From: Cokeromyces recurvatus | Lineage: Eukaryota; Mucoromycota; Mucoromycetes; Mucorales; Mucoraceae | NCBI RefSeq assembly: GCF_025118155.1 | Contig: NW_026251398.1 | Span: forward strand, 62,001-126,000 | Length of the DNA stretch: 64,000 nucleotides | Reading direction: 5' to 3' | Shown: positions 49,420 to 61,727 of the stretch, piece after piece | Layout: every line of letters begins with the position of its first letter | Numbering within the stretch: position 1 is the first letter of the stretch | The notes under the pieces: model-generated | Databases searched by the model: none | What the model saw: only the letters and a program-made list of their open reading frames with translations | Told to the model about the DNA's origin: nothing | Program-made: the position numbers and the translations under genes

Positions 49420-52292
49420 TCATTTTTTAAATCCTTGTTGAACTGCTAACTTATTAATAAAATTTATCCAAACAGATGTTGAATTAGGCAAATCCTGTAA
49501 CTTCTGATACTCTTCGAATACAGATCGAGCCATATTATTATCATTTAGACCTTTCATTAACGCATAGTAGCTTCGGGCCATTAACGGTCTATCCTTTTTA
49601 GATGTTTTACTCGTCCAAATCTTACGTATCATTTCACCATCTGACATTTCATGTGCTGCCCAGATCATTAAATCAAGTGTATTAGAATCTGGTTCTGGCA
49701 TCTCAAAAAAAATTTCCTTTGCTATTGAGTAGCCTGCCGCTACTCCATCTCCAAACTGTATTAATGTTTTAAGCATTGAATTGTAATGCGTAGTTGATAG
49801 TTGTACATGATCTGATTTAAGCGTATTCCAAAAATCAAGTGCAGCTTTTGGCTGCTTTAAATAATAATATGCCATAATTGATGTTGTAATCGCTCTTGAA
49901 TCTAACCAATTATGCTTTCTCAATTCGTTACATAATTCCTGAATTTTTGAAATTTTAGCAGAACCTGTAGAAGCATATGCTTCAATGAGTACCGTTAAGG
50001 CAGCTCCATCCATCTTCATGCCAGCATTCTGAATACCTTCTATTAGCTCAATTGCATACCAGGATCCTCGACTTTTTAAAAACATGGAAGCTAAAATTGT
50101 ATAAAGTACAACATCACCGTGTATAGGTTTTTTTAACATAGTACGAAACGTTTCATAGGCTTTATCAAATTCAGATGCATCTGAATAACCTTTGATAAGA
50201 CAGGCATAATGGACTACATTGGGTAATATTGCATAATGTGACATATGCTGCATAATTTGCTCTGCAGAATCCATTTTGCCACGTTTACTATATCCATAAA
50301 TAAGATGTGAGAAAACGTAGGCGTTTGGCTTGATCCCTGCATCAATCATATCTTTAAAGATATGTTCGGCGGTAGATATGTCATCAAGATAAACGGCGTT
50401 ACGAATTTTGAGAGCATAGGTGTAGATGTCAGGTTCTAACTGTGTATGTCTATCAAGTGAAGCTATAATATTTTCCAAATCCAATGATGCTAGGATATGA
50501 TCTTGATTCCTGGGTTTATAATATAGTTTACCTACAGTGTGAAGAATAGTATTGTAGGTACGCGTTTCTAATCTACCATTATTGACCGTCATAACTTGCT
50601 CCAAAAGATCTATAAACCCTTTATGATCGCCTTTATAATTCGTCAGTTGAATATTAGACGAAACTTGATCGATTAAGTCCGGCTGATTCGCTAATAAAGA
50701 TCGTAACTGTGGCTTTAAAAGATCTGCCTCTTGAGGATATTTTAATGAACAGTTTAACAATGCATTATAAATAAAAGAATTAACTGGAATTCCCTTTTGT
50801 CGCATTACATCTAAATACTTTAGACATTCTATAACTTCTCCCTTTTCAGCATAATGCCCAATGAAGTTACCATAAGTAACTGTATCTGGATCTAACTTAA
50901 GTCTAACCATGCTATCATACATAATGAAAGCTAGATCGTTATTATTATTTGCCAAATAATAGTGCATAAGCGTATTGAATGTATATGTGTCAGGCATCAC
51001 TTTATATGCTACCGTTTTTGATTTAGCCTTTTTCTTCCGTTTACCACTATTACCACCTTTTCCCTTCTTTTTTGGCATAAAAAACATGTCTTTAGTCCGT
51101 TTAATTTGCTCATCATTGTTTGCCCTCGTATAACACTTTAGTAGTATATTGAGTATTTCTGTGTCTGGTTGATATCCCATATCAATCATAGATCGATACA
51201 GGTCATTCACAGATTTGATTGTTTCAGCCATTTCCTCCTCTTGCTTCATATGAACCAAATACTTTATATGATCGGCTAAACCATTTAATAATCGCTTGAA
51301 TGTCGTCCTATTAGGATTTATCTTGTCCAAAAATTCTTGTACCTTTTCCTTCCCATGTCTTGTATGACATCGCTTCAAGTAAAACTCCAAAAGTATATGA
51401 TAGGTGGTACGGTTATGTTCAGTAATTTCTTGAGCAATTTGTTCAAACGTCGTTACATCATCCATATTAGCCATTAATAACAGATTATAAAAAGTTGTGT
51501 CTGCTATCTTTCGTCGCACTACAACATCTTGTTCAAGAGCTTTTATTTTAGCTGCCATCAAATGTTTATTATCTTTAAGATGTTGTACATAAACAGATAA
51601 TAATTGGTTACAAAGCTCAATATCTTTGGATGATTTTCGAAAAATGCGCTCTGCTTGAGGGAGTTGATCGAGTAAACCATAAAGTTCAATAATAAGACCA
51701 GTTTCGTGCGTGTCCCAGGTATTATGAGTTGCTAAAACATTTAACCTTTCAAGATAGATTTGCTGAAGTTTTCCAAAATTAAGTTTAAGGCAATTTCGAT
51801 TCTCTAAGGTGTCATTTAAAAGAGAATCGAGTAACATACGAGCTGTGAGACGAGGCAATCGTGTATGATTATCATCAAATAATTTCCAAGCTTCATCATA
51901 TTGAAAGTGCTGTAGATGACCATGAATGGCCATGGCTATAGATGACGAAGTCAGATGTTTGTTGATTTTTGAAGCAATTTGAATAGGAATTCGCTGTTTG
52001 CCAGACGATTTCAATTGCCGTAAATGCCGGTGTAGATCTATATCATGTGTTGCTATGAAAATAATAATAATAATAAAAAAAAGAGAAATGAAACAGGGGA
52101 AAATATGTTAATAAGAAAGAAAAATTAAGACTTTTTATGCTTGGTTTTACCTAGCTTAGATCTTACTACTAGACTAGAAGCCTGTCTTAGTTGATGGTAA
52201 GAAAATAGGAACATTTTCCATTGCTGTAAAATACGATGATTAGTGTTTCGTAAAGCTTCTAAATGCAGGTGTTGACACCGCATATGAACCAT
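49420..52292 (-). CDS. Pentatricopeptide repeat (PPR) protein, probably mitochondrial
   Basis: Two exons, 52292-52151 and 52052-49420, join in phase 1 to 924 aa. The N-terminal exon (MVHMRCQHLHLEALRN...) is basic and free of acidic residues at first, consistent with a mitochondrial presequence. Many 35-residue PPR units are visible, for example PDTYTFNTLMHYYLANNN, PDTVTYGNFIGHYAEKGE, PNAYVFSHLIYGYSKRGK and PNVVHYACLIKGYSDASE. A Lys/Gly-rich insert (about residues 335-355) interrupts the array. Such proteins bind organelle RNA to control processing or translation. The specific target cannot be told. Confidence 0.93.
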
Positions 52293-52334
52293 GGTCACTT
52301 ATTATAAAACCAGCAAAAAATAAGATACTCCAAG

Positions 52335-52387
<53 letters not shown>

Positions 52388-54210
52388 AGAAAACAACCAT
52401 TGGGCAATGTTTATTCAGCCCTAGCTATGATTTTTGATAAGTTGTTATAAATAACAGGCTTCTTAATATTGCGGGGTGTATTTAATATTACAGAAATTAA
52501 AAAGAATTATTCCCTTTTTCAGCCCTTGAAGAATTTATTACATTGTTCCTATCCAAGTCAGGTCAAAAGAAATGAAACAATAACAAAAGAAAAAAAAATA
52601 CTTTGAGTAATAAGGATAAAAGACGTTAAAGGAAGGAGATATTAAGAGCACAAATATTAGAGATACTCGTCATTTTTAGGGCAATTTTCACCACTAGAAT
52701 AAAGAACAAAATAAATTCATATTTTAGACGACTACAAGTAATATATAAGCACTTTACATGTAGGGATCTACATCTTAAAGATAATAATTTTGTACAGCTA
52801 ATATTGTTAAGTTTATTTACTGAATTTTACAAAATATCCTTAATGAGTTCAAATAGATATAGCAATTTTCAGAAGACTTTTATCAACATTAATACCCCAT
52901 TTTTAAAGTATAATAGGTCCGCACGGAGAAATATGCAAGAGTCACAGAATAATTAGTCTTATTGAGAGAATCTCTATTATATGTATTAAAGATTTGAAGA
53001 AGTTTGAATTCTTTAATACTAAGCAACATTGTTATTAAATAATTTAAATATACTTGCAATGAGTCCTTAGAATTATTAACAAACATATTATTAATTGCTA
53101 TGAATAGCACTAGTTATTAACCCTTCATAGTTAATAATGATTAAGTTTTGTCTCTTGAAAATAAATCCGATAGCTTAACACATCAAAAATAATATATCTT
53201 TTCCTTGAATACCTCTTTTTCTATAGATAAATTAGCAGATGATATACTAGTATAATTGCTGATAAAAGGATAGCCGTGATATTTATTTGGTCTAACTTCA
53301 AAAAAATAATATAAAATAAAATAAAAAATGCAATAGAAGGAAATTAACCTACAATTATTACGACTTGCCACAATGTTTAGAACTTGGGATTTTTTTTTAT
53401 ATAGAAGCTATCAAATAGAAAGGAAAGAAATCGGTGAAGGCAGTTGTAATTGGTGATACATATGTAGACAGTGAATAGATTGAAACTTATATAATAAATG
53501 ATTGTAACGGAAAGGATAGGGTGAAAGGCCACTATATAATAGCCATCCAAGGCGTCAAGGGATATAACAAGTGCAGTTTTAGTTCATCATTGGCAGTTAC
53601 AGTACAAAATCACTTGTCAAGGCATTACAACAAGCTGAAAGGTATTTGGAATAACGATCTAAATGTCTTTCAGTCAAATTGTGTATAAAGAAGGAAGATC
53701 GAGTAGACGTGAAGAGCTGCTGGTATAAACTATCAGTTAAAGGTATAGACCTTCTCTAGAAAGAAGATTTGAGCAACCAGTACCTTTGTAAGTAATTGAT
53801 GAGAGTAAGATTGAAGATGTATCAAGAACCTAGTAAGCAAAGTGTCCTAAGAGAGGTACAAAGACCGGATGATGTTCTGGGCTTGACGTATACTTGTACA
53901 TTTGTAACAGCTACAGCCCATTAGGAGATGACAATTTTAAATAATCCATTATTACACCAATCTCTACTTGATGTCAAAATCATGTCTCTAGTAATAACAT
54001 TTATTTTGTATAAACATATTGCTTTTCCTGATACAATTTTTTGTATTATTAAATCTTTAATATATTAAATGAAGCTTTCACAGGCTCTTGTCTTTTATTT
54101 TTACATCTTCCTTCTTTGCTTTTTTTTTTTTTTTGTTCTTTTTTGCCTATCGGAACATATATAAAACTTTTTACAAAATATGTGTTACACTCATTATTCT
54201 TATTAATGAT
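52293..54210. other. Intergenic region with T44 tract and weak coding relics
   Basis: Contains T44 followed by A8 (52337-52388) upstream of the PPR gene. From about 53640 to 53940 the + strand shows short protein-like stretches broken by stops, possibly related to the decayed nuclease element that follows. No intact gene. Confidence 0.4.
52337..52388. repeat. T44-A8 homopolymer junction
   Basis: Forty-four T residues switching directly to eight A residues, just upstream of the PPR gene start. Confidence 0.95.
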
Positions 54211-55252
54211 ATGGAGGATTTGGCTCTTAACGAGAACAATAGAATCTTATTTGCAAACACTATAAAAGTAGATGGTTATCGATCGATTTTGTTTCCAATA
54301 GAAGAAGAAACGATACAGAGGCTGATTTGATGAAAAATACTGATATAAAGCTAGAAAATTCTGTACTTGAAGAAATACAGCATGCATATCGGCTCAAGCT
54401 TCTCGGCCCTGGAGGAAAATGTGTATTTACTGCTGCAGCTGGAATGAACAAAAAAAAGACCACGAGATCAGACGGTGTGTAATAAAGATATTATCACAAG
54501 ACAAAGCCTACCAAATATGAATAGAAGCTGAAGATAATCAAATATGAGACTGGTACCACCAATAGACTTTCTCAAGAAATACTCATCATGTCTATGTAAA
54601 TTATTTTGCAGCGGTTACAGCCCTTAATTTATTATATTATTCTTTTAAAAATAACCAAAAACCACTTCCATTTATATTAAGGGAGACAGAGAACATCTAA
54701 AGAAATGGAGAATATATTTATTCATATAGGCACCAAATACAATAAACAGAAAAGAACAAGCAAGAAAAAAAATACCAAAAGGAAACAGAAAAAAGTTACC
54801 ACCTCTAAATAAGTAACTGATTTTAGCTTTGACAATCAGGGCTTATCTAATCATTGTCCTAAAAGAGTCAAATGTGGAAACTTGCTGATTTTTGAAGGGA
54901 TAAAGAAAAAGTACTTCTAATAGTTTTTTTGTTCTGGGATGTTTGAAAAAAGAAATCAATAAAAATCAAGAGTAGCAAGTGTGGCGTTACTGGTATGCTC
55001 TAAAGAACGCTGAGGTAAAGAGAAACCGCCGGAGACTTAATCGCTGTTACTGTTGATAAATGCAAAACGTCAAGAATATGCAATGAATGGAGAAATAATA
55101 CTCCAGCTAGTATTTCGAATACGAAAAGTTATAGTGTTCTGGTATACAATAACTGTAAGATGCTGTGACATCGCGATAAAAAACACTTTCTAGAATATGT
55201 TGTCTATTTTGCTTTTTATATGGAGTGCAAAAGATCAGCCTTAGGTTCATAG
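54211..55252 (+). pseudogene. Decayed Fanzor/TnpB-like (OrfB family) nuclease gene
   Basis: No intact ORF, but protein-like pieces lie in order on the + strand with stops and frame changes between them. Piece 1 (54211-54300) reads LALNENNRILFANTIK. After a frame change, piece 2 (to 54482) has LLGPGGKCVFTAAAG, like a RuvC-I motif whose Asp is replaced by Gly (codon 54405). Piece 3 (54684-54812) has RQRTSKEM and GTKYNKQKRTSKKK, a basic stretch I associate with Mucorales repeat proteins. Piece 4 (54911-55252) keeps one frame with several stops and ends in KTSRICNEW, SVLVYNNCK and HRD, which resembles the OrfB zinc ribbon and RuvC-III region with two of four Cys lost. The family call rests on motif order and memory, not on a search. 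An alternative is another transposon ORF with a terminal zinc ribbon. Confidence 0.5.
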
Positions 55253-56096
55253 GAAAAAAGTAACCCAACTTTTTTTAATAGCTGTAATAAACAAGGTTTC
55301 CGTTTTGCGTATTTATAGTACTACAAGTAAAATATCTGAACGTAAGCCTTGATTTATCTGAAAACTAACTTTTTTATCTAAATTTAATTTTGGTTTTTTT
55401 CTTATAAAAACAATATATGAATTCAAAGTATCTTTATAAAATCCATTGACGTCTAAGGCAGCTATCAGACAAGTGAAATTCAAATACACATTTGTTATAC
55501 CATCGAGCTGCTTAAAAAAAATAATTTAATTCGTTGTCTACACATGTACTGTCGTTTATATCCTCTTTTCTCAGTTGTTGATTCAATATCCTTTCTTCTT
55601 TTATTAAACCATCTTATCCCTTACATTATATTTCTCTTTGGAAAGAGTAGAAGGAGACGAAGAGATAAAAAAAAAGGAGAGAGGTAAAATAAAATTATAG
55701 GAATGTAATAAGAAAAATGATTTATTAGCTTTGGTTGTGAAAAAACCATCGTAGGAATTTAGAACCAGGATTCTCAATAGGAGGGAGGAGTTTATCATGA
55801 AATATATAATATAATTCATGAAAAATGATGCATATTTCAGGCAAGAAAATAGTCCTTTTTATTTTAAGATTTTTACATGAATTTCTACTTTCTATTTCAC
55901 TATTATTTTGTTGAGCTAATTTATACAATCCAATATCATTTAGACACTATGTGCTCACGAAGATCAAAATTTAAGATTATAAAACAAAATAAAATTACGG
56001 TACCTTTATTATAAATTTGAAAGCCAGATGAATTAAATAAAAATTAAAAAAAAAATAGCTTCATTTTCAAAACTGTGAAAACACTTTATTGAAAGT
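55253..56096. other. Intergenic region, no gene seen
   Basis: AT-rich sequence between the decayed nuclease relic and the bHLH gene. Two 67-71 codon minus ORFs (55604-55928) overlap each other and show no motif; not called. Confidence 0.4.
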
Positions 56097-56979
56097 TTAT
56101 GAATTATCAATATGTAAGTTATTAAATTGCTGCTGAAATTGTATTGAACTTCCTCTTTGATGTCTTGTATTATTCTTTTTAGCTCCTTCAATCATTTCCT
56201 CTAGTTCTATAATTCTAGCTTGGTATCGATTTACTTCTTCTCGAAGTTCCTTTATGTGATCAACTGAAAGTTTTAAAATAGTTCCTTTGTTGATCGCCCT
56301 TCCATTGGCGCCTACTTGACCTGCAGAAGCAATGGCCATAACATTTGAACTTGTGGGAGCTGTATCAATTAATCTTTCTGGTAACAAACTACAAAGCTCT
56401 ATGATATATGTGAGTTTTACTATTATACATCAATATATATATATATATATATATATATATTCGTATATATACTTCACCATGGATTCGTTCATTAATATTA
56501 TCCCTCCTTCTTCGTTCCACTGCATTATGCGATTCTCTTCTCCGACGACGTTTTTCAAATATTTCTTGAAGACTATAAACATAATTAATAACAAGAAATA
56601 TATAATCAAGGAAAAACTAAATAACCTACTTTCTTTGTTGTTGCTGAATTAATTCTTCACTATTTTCTTCAGTTAAAACAGTTGAATTAGAAGGTGAAAT
56701 GATAATTAAATCATCTCGATTTGTGGTAGTCGGGGATTGTCCAAAGGACGATGTAGAATCAAAACTTGTACTACCAAACCATGCTGGTTGATTATTAGGT
56801 GGTGAATTCATAGCAGAAGCAAAAGAGGGACTTTGTCGTTGATTATTGTAATTAAAGAAATGATTGTTTCGTACAACAGGAACAGCACTAACAGTTGTAT
56901 GAGATGTCATAGAGTTGAATTGTTCATTATTATTAGTAGGCGATTCAAGATGATATTCAGATTCTGGAGGTGAGTACAT
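56097..56979 (-). CDS. bHLH transcription factor, MiT/TFE-like
   Basis: Three exons (56979-56630, 56572-56478, 56398-56097) join in phase to 248 aa. The N-terminal about 115 residues are Asn/Ser/Thr/Gln-rich. The basic region HNAVERRRRDNINERIHEL (about 130-150) carries the His-Glu-Arg residues that read CACGTG-type E-boxes; helix 1 runs into LCSLLPERL. A loop of about 25 residues leads to NKGTILKLSVDHIKEL (helix 2), and a coiled-coil stretch (YQARIIELEEMI) follows like a leucine-zipper-type dimerisation extension. The RR.NIN.RI..L..LLP and NKGTILK.SVD.I motifs match MITF/TFE proteins best. Start chosen at MYSPPES; the upstream extension is Phe-rich leader. Confidence 0.92.
56433..56460. repeat. 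(AT)14 microsatellite in bHLH intron 2
   Basis: A perfect AT dinucleotide run within the intron between the basic-region exon and the helix-2 exon. Confidence 0.95.
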
Positions 56980-57777
56980 TATCTTTTGAAAGAATAAAAA
57001 TATTAAGGAGAGAGAAAAAAAAACAAAACAAAAAAAATACGAGTTTATTTTACTTACGTATTTTATCGTTTTTATTAGAAAAAAAAAAAAGGAAGAAACA
57101 AAGAAAAACAACAAAATGAAATTATATAAATATATTTTTTTGTGAAACTTGTAAACGGATAAAACTTGCATCATGCATTAGGAGTACAGTTATTCTATAC
57201 TCAATTTGAGTACCTTTACAAAATTTTTGGAGCAACATTCTAAAGCGAATTCAGTATAATTCTTAAACTAAATTCACTTAAATAAGAGATTATATTGTTA
57301 CATTTCATCAACTGGGATTAGCCGAATTACAGGAATAATCTAGTAGTGCTTTTAAAACATTATACTAAATAGAGGTTTTGTTATTCTAGTCATAACTTTC
57401 AAGATTCAACTGTATCAGTAATAAATCTCTATACGATATGAGGTCGTGTATCTGGTCATTTTACACATTTTTGTAATAAGGTACATGCAGTCACAGCTAG
57501 TATGCAATGAAATCTAAAATAGGAACTGGACATTATTATTGTCATGGAAATATACGAAGAGTTTCGAGAAGGTAAGCAATATAGTATATAATATCAATGG
57601 TATCGTAAATGCTTAATCTCTAATTAATCTATTCGTGAACTTAGTAATCTCATCATCATTAAGTCTAGTTATAGGAAAAAGATACTGTAGAGTAGAATCT
57701 GTCGTATTTGATCTTACTCCTTCATATATCAAATTAGATTACATTTATTTTATAGATTACTTGAACAGTACTATTAT

Positions 57778-57838
<61 letters not shown>

Positions 57839-58804
57839 GTCTTTTGCTCTTTTGATACTATCATATCAATGGTAGATATATTATTATTATATTATCATAG
57901 ATGTTTACTTGACTGCTATATAGAGTATTATGTTTCATACTTCCTATTTATTTCCGTTTATATAAAACATCAAATTATTTTGGCATCTAATTCTTTACAT
58001 CATTATAATCAGCTCTATGAGGCTTATTTCCATATTTTGATCGTATATCTGTATTGTTATTAGAATTCATATAGAGTCTGTTCACTGGAGATTTTTATTA
58101 CTAAATTTTATAGAATTACAAAAGTAAAACAAATGAAGACTCTAAAGGAAACTAGAAATATATATGTAAATAGCCTGCTAAACAGTTAAAGCTATGTTAC
58201 AAAAAAAGGGGGGGGCATTCGTGAAGATAAAGGATTGAAATCAATACAGCATTCATAGAAGACATTGGAGCGCTAATTAGCTCCCAGTACAAAGTTGCTC
58301 TTCAGGAGTAGCAACATCCTCAGTGAGTTATCAAAGAAATAAATGTGTTAGTGGTTTTTAAAGAACTTATGAAGTTTATAGTAAAATCCAAGCATTATTT
58401 TATATCAATCTAAATAACACTCCTTAATAACAATTATGACATATCAAAATAAAAAATAAAAAAAAAGACTATTAAATACTTTCGTATAATAAAATTCAAA
58501 CAGTTAAGCCCCTTTAATTTATACGTTGACTTGAAAGAGTTTGATTATATGAATCAATCTATTAAAGATCATAAATAATACTTACATAATTTTAGCAGTC
58601 CAAGCACTTGAAATCAGTTTAAATATAAAATAGTTGCTTATTTATTAATCAATAAGAGTATTATGGATTTGGCTTCAGAACTTACGCCAAAATTTTCTAA
58701 AAGGTACTCAAATTGAGGATAAAATGGCTGTAGAATAATGTATAGTTGAACGGGGTAGTCTTATATAGTGTAAATAGTTTGTAGTAACTCTTGTATAACT
58801 TATT
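56980..58804. other. 1.8 kb intergenic region with A56
   Basis: No supported gene. Holds an A56 homopolymer (57781-57836), a G-run at about 58208-58216, and two short hairpins at 58267-58315. A plus ORF at 57635-58063 exists only because it reads through the A-tract as polylysine. Confidence 0.5.
57781..57836. repeat. A56 homopolymer
   Basis: Fifty-six uninterrupted A residues in non-coding DNA. Confidence 0.95.
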
Positions 58805-60903
58805 TTACCAATAGTTTTCATTTGAATAGATAACAATTTTTTCTTCTTTTGTCAAATACTGACTTATTTGCTCTTTGTCTTTTTTCCATGGATTAAAATA
58901 AAGAGTTGACATCATATTTGATTTACTTGTATTTACAGTGGGTATAATCTGTTGCTGAATATCTAAACTAGTAATAAATGAGGCAAGCTCTCTGAAACTC
59001 GAATGCTCTGAATAAGGTACGGCATACAATCTAACTTTTTCTCGATTACAATATGGAGACAGCTGAAGTTTTCTATCAGTGGGTGGTTTAAGAATATCAG
59101 CTAAACAGGGTATAATATCCATCTCTTCTTCTTCTTTTGATGGTGGTGGAGGTCTATGAGTAAATGATTTGTAGGCCCAACCTGTAGGCTTAAATCCAAT
59201 TAAATAATCAAAGCTTGATTTATATTCATCGAGATAATTTGTCATTATCTATCACCAAGTATTAATATTATATATAACTTATTTTTTTTCCCCTTGTTAT
59301 CGTAATATCTTACATCTGCCTTTATATCTCTTAATGGTACAACATGTACTTGCGCTTCTTTTGGATCATTTGTTAACATTGATTTTAGATCTTCATCTTC
59401 TTGACATAATAAAATGCGTTTCTTCTTTAATGGTGCGTATATTTTACATTTTAACATTTTTGCAACATCTAATTTAGAACACTTAAGTAACAAATTTATG
59501 ATTTATATCTTTGAAATACATGTATACTTACTAATAAAAACTCGTTCTTTTCCAATAGTATATGTACCAACAACAATTAAAACCCTTGATTTACTATTAC
59601 TACTTGTTATCATAGAGTTTAATGACTGTTTTTGTTTAATAAACCAGTTCTCCAATACTGAAGCTCTTTTCACATTTTGTGCATTTATTTTTTCTATTTG
59701 TTCTAATTCTTTCTGAACTGCATCACAAACAGCTTCAATACACTCCTCTTGGGCAGGAAAAGCATATTTAGCATTTAAATATGTTGTATCCAAATAAAGA
59801 CAATCAATAGGTTGTTGACGTAATAAGGGATGAAGACAAATACGCGGTGTGGCTCTAAAATCTCCCGTATGTAAATGTCGTTTTTCCACTTTGTTAGGCA
59901 GTTGAATTATAAATAAAAATAGGACAGAACCTGGACAATGATTAGCATCAATTAATCCCACTTTAATATTATCTGTTATAGGATGTAAAGTATTTAAAGG
60001 TAAAGGTTTAATATAACGTGAATCGACTTTGAGTTCTTGTTTTACAAGATTGGCTGTAACCTGAGAACAGTAAATAGGACCATAAGACCAATTACTACGG
60101 AGTCCTCCATAATGATCAGAATGAAAATGTGAAAGGAAATAGCCATCACAGTTTGGAATAGGTCCATAATTAAATGCATCTACAACAAACTGAGTATCTA
60201 CATAAAAAAAAAGTTATATCTATAACTCCATGTGTGTTTTTTTTAATAATATAATCAATGGGGTACCTTTAACGTATTTGTAAAGTGGACAAATCTTCTT
60301 ATTATTTAATTGAGAGTTATTTATAAATTTTGTTTCAAGTACTGTGGTGTTCTTGGCTGAAAACACACTTTTCCATTTATCTGGTGTTATCATAGTACTG
60401 TTTGATTTTGTAACTACTGTTGACTGCATAATGTTTTCTTTTTCCAACATTGTTTGAGTGTTGTTAAAAGAAAATTTTTCTTTTAAAGAAGCAATAGAGC
60501 ATTGTGAAGGTAAGCTTGAACTTATGTCACTTTGGGTTTCTTTTATATCTTTTTCTTCACTCATTATATTCTCTTCAAATATAGCCTCCAACTCGTCATT
60601 TCCTAGATCGTTAATTGGATCTTCCTTTTCCTTATTGTTTTCAATATGTTGTTGTTTATCAAGGCAATAGTTAACATGGACTTCCATAGACATTGATTCT
60701 GTATATATAAATGCTTGACATAATGGACATTGTTCCTTTTTAAGAGTTATTTGATCTTCAAAATGTTCTCGAACAACCGAATTCTTCTTTTGATCTTCGT
60801 TTGACTTTAATCGCTTAGAACTTGAAAAAAAGGAATCCAGAGTAAAATATTTTGATTGGACTGTTTCATCTTTTGTTTTATTTTTTTCAATGGATCGTTT
60901 CAT
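58805..60903 (-). CDS. PSO2: DNA interstrand cross-link repair nuclease (beta-CASP metallo-beta-lactamase)
   Basis: SNM1/Pso2 family 5' exonuclease acting in cross-link repair in the nucleus. Four exons (60903-60267, 60197-59532, 59468-59314, 59248-58805) join in phase to 633 aa. The N-terminus is Lys/Ser-rich with a UBZ-type zinc finger CPLC...H...C (about 59-80) for ubiquitin binding. The metallo-beta-lactamase motif SHFHSDHYGG (HxHxDH, about 235-242) is followed by DANHCPGSVLFLF and HTGDFRATP (further metal ligands). The beta-CASP part has VGTYTIGKERVF and, near the end, PYSEHSSFREL. The acceptor TTAG before exon 3 is chosen because it alone gives ERVFINVAKML in frame. Confidence 0.95.
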
Positions 60904-61727
60904 ATAGTAACTACAACTCTTTAATTTATTTATTTATTTATTTATTTATTTTTTCTTTTTTATATAAATGTATATCTTCTTGACAATAAAGGTGTCCACA
61001 AGTCACACCTTATATTTTATTGGTTTAAAATTTTCTCCTGGATTCAATTTGACCAATCATACATTTTCTAAGAAAATTAGTATACAAGTTAAAGCAGTCC
61101 AGACGAGGGAGTGAATAAATAAGATAATTGATACAATGACTGTATAATAATACTTACTAACTTTTGGAATGAAAATGAGACCGGTATTTATCTATTTGCC
61201 ATATAGACTACACTATTCTCAAAACAGAAGAACAAAGTAACCCATCAAGGATTTAGTAGTATTTACATAAAGAGAATAAACGATAGCAAGCATATTCAAA
61301 CAAGTGAGCAAATGTCAGATGTAAAAAAAAAAAAAAATAGTGAAAAAAAGAAAAATCCAAGATTATAAAAGAAATAATTTCTTGAAAGTCCTGGTAGTTA
61401 ATAAAATAAATAAATAAAATAATAGCCATATTTTCTGTACGTTTGATAAGCTGTATACTGTCTGATAGCTGCTTGTGCATCGTTGTTTAGAAACACGTCG
61501 ATTACTCTTAAGCTGCTTTTCTTCCTTTTGTAATAAAGCCGCCATATAAATAATGCAATGTTATTTATAATCTAATATTTAATTTATAATGTATACAGGA
61601 AGCTTAATATAGCCGAATATGAATGATATAGCTTTATTTTTTATTTATTTTTTTTTTTTTTTTTTTTAAAGTATCAAGGTTATTCTTGTTAGCTGAATTC
61701 AAGATTATAAATTATTCAGTTTAACTT
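60904..61727. other. Intergenic region, no confident gene
   Basis: Contains TTTA microsatellite (about 60920-60950), and two overlapping 60-75 codon minus ORFs (61253-61545). One starts MAALLQKEEKQLKSNRRVSK, which is not low complexity, but it runs into Phe/Leu-rich sequence and I see no splice that extends it into a known family. Confidence 0.4.

Noticed and set aside
57635..58063. 142-codon plus ORF containing polylysine
   Set aside because: It exists only because the A56 tract carries no stops; both flanks lack protein-like motifs.
61363..61545. Short minus ORF starting MAALLQKEEKQLK
   Set aside because: Begins with plausible sequence but runs into hydrophobic AT-driven codons; no splice or family support.
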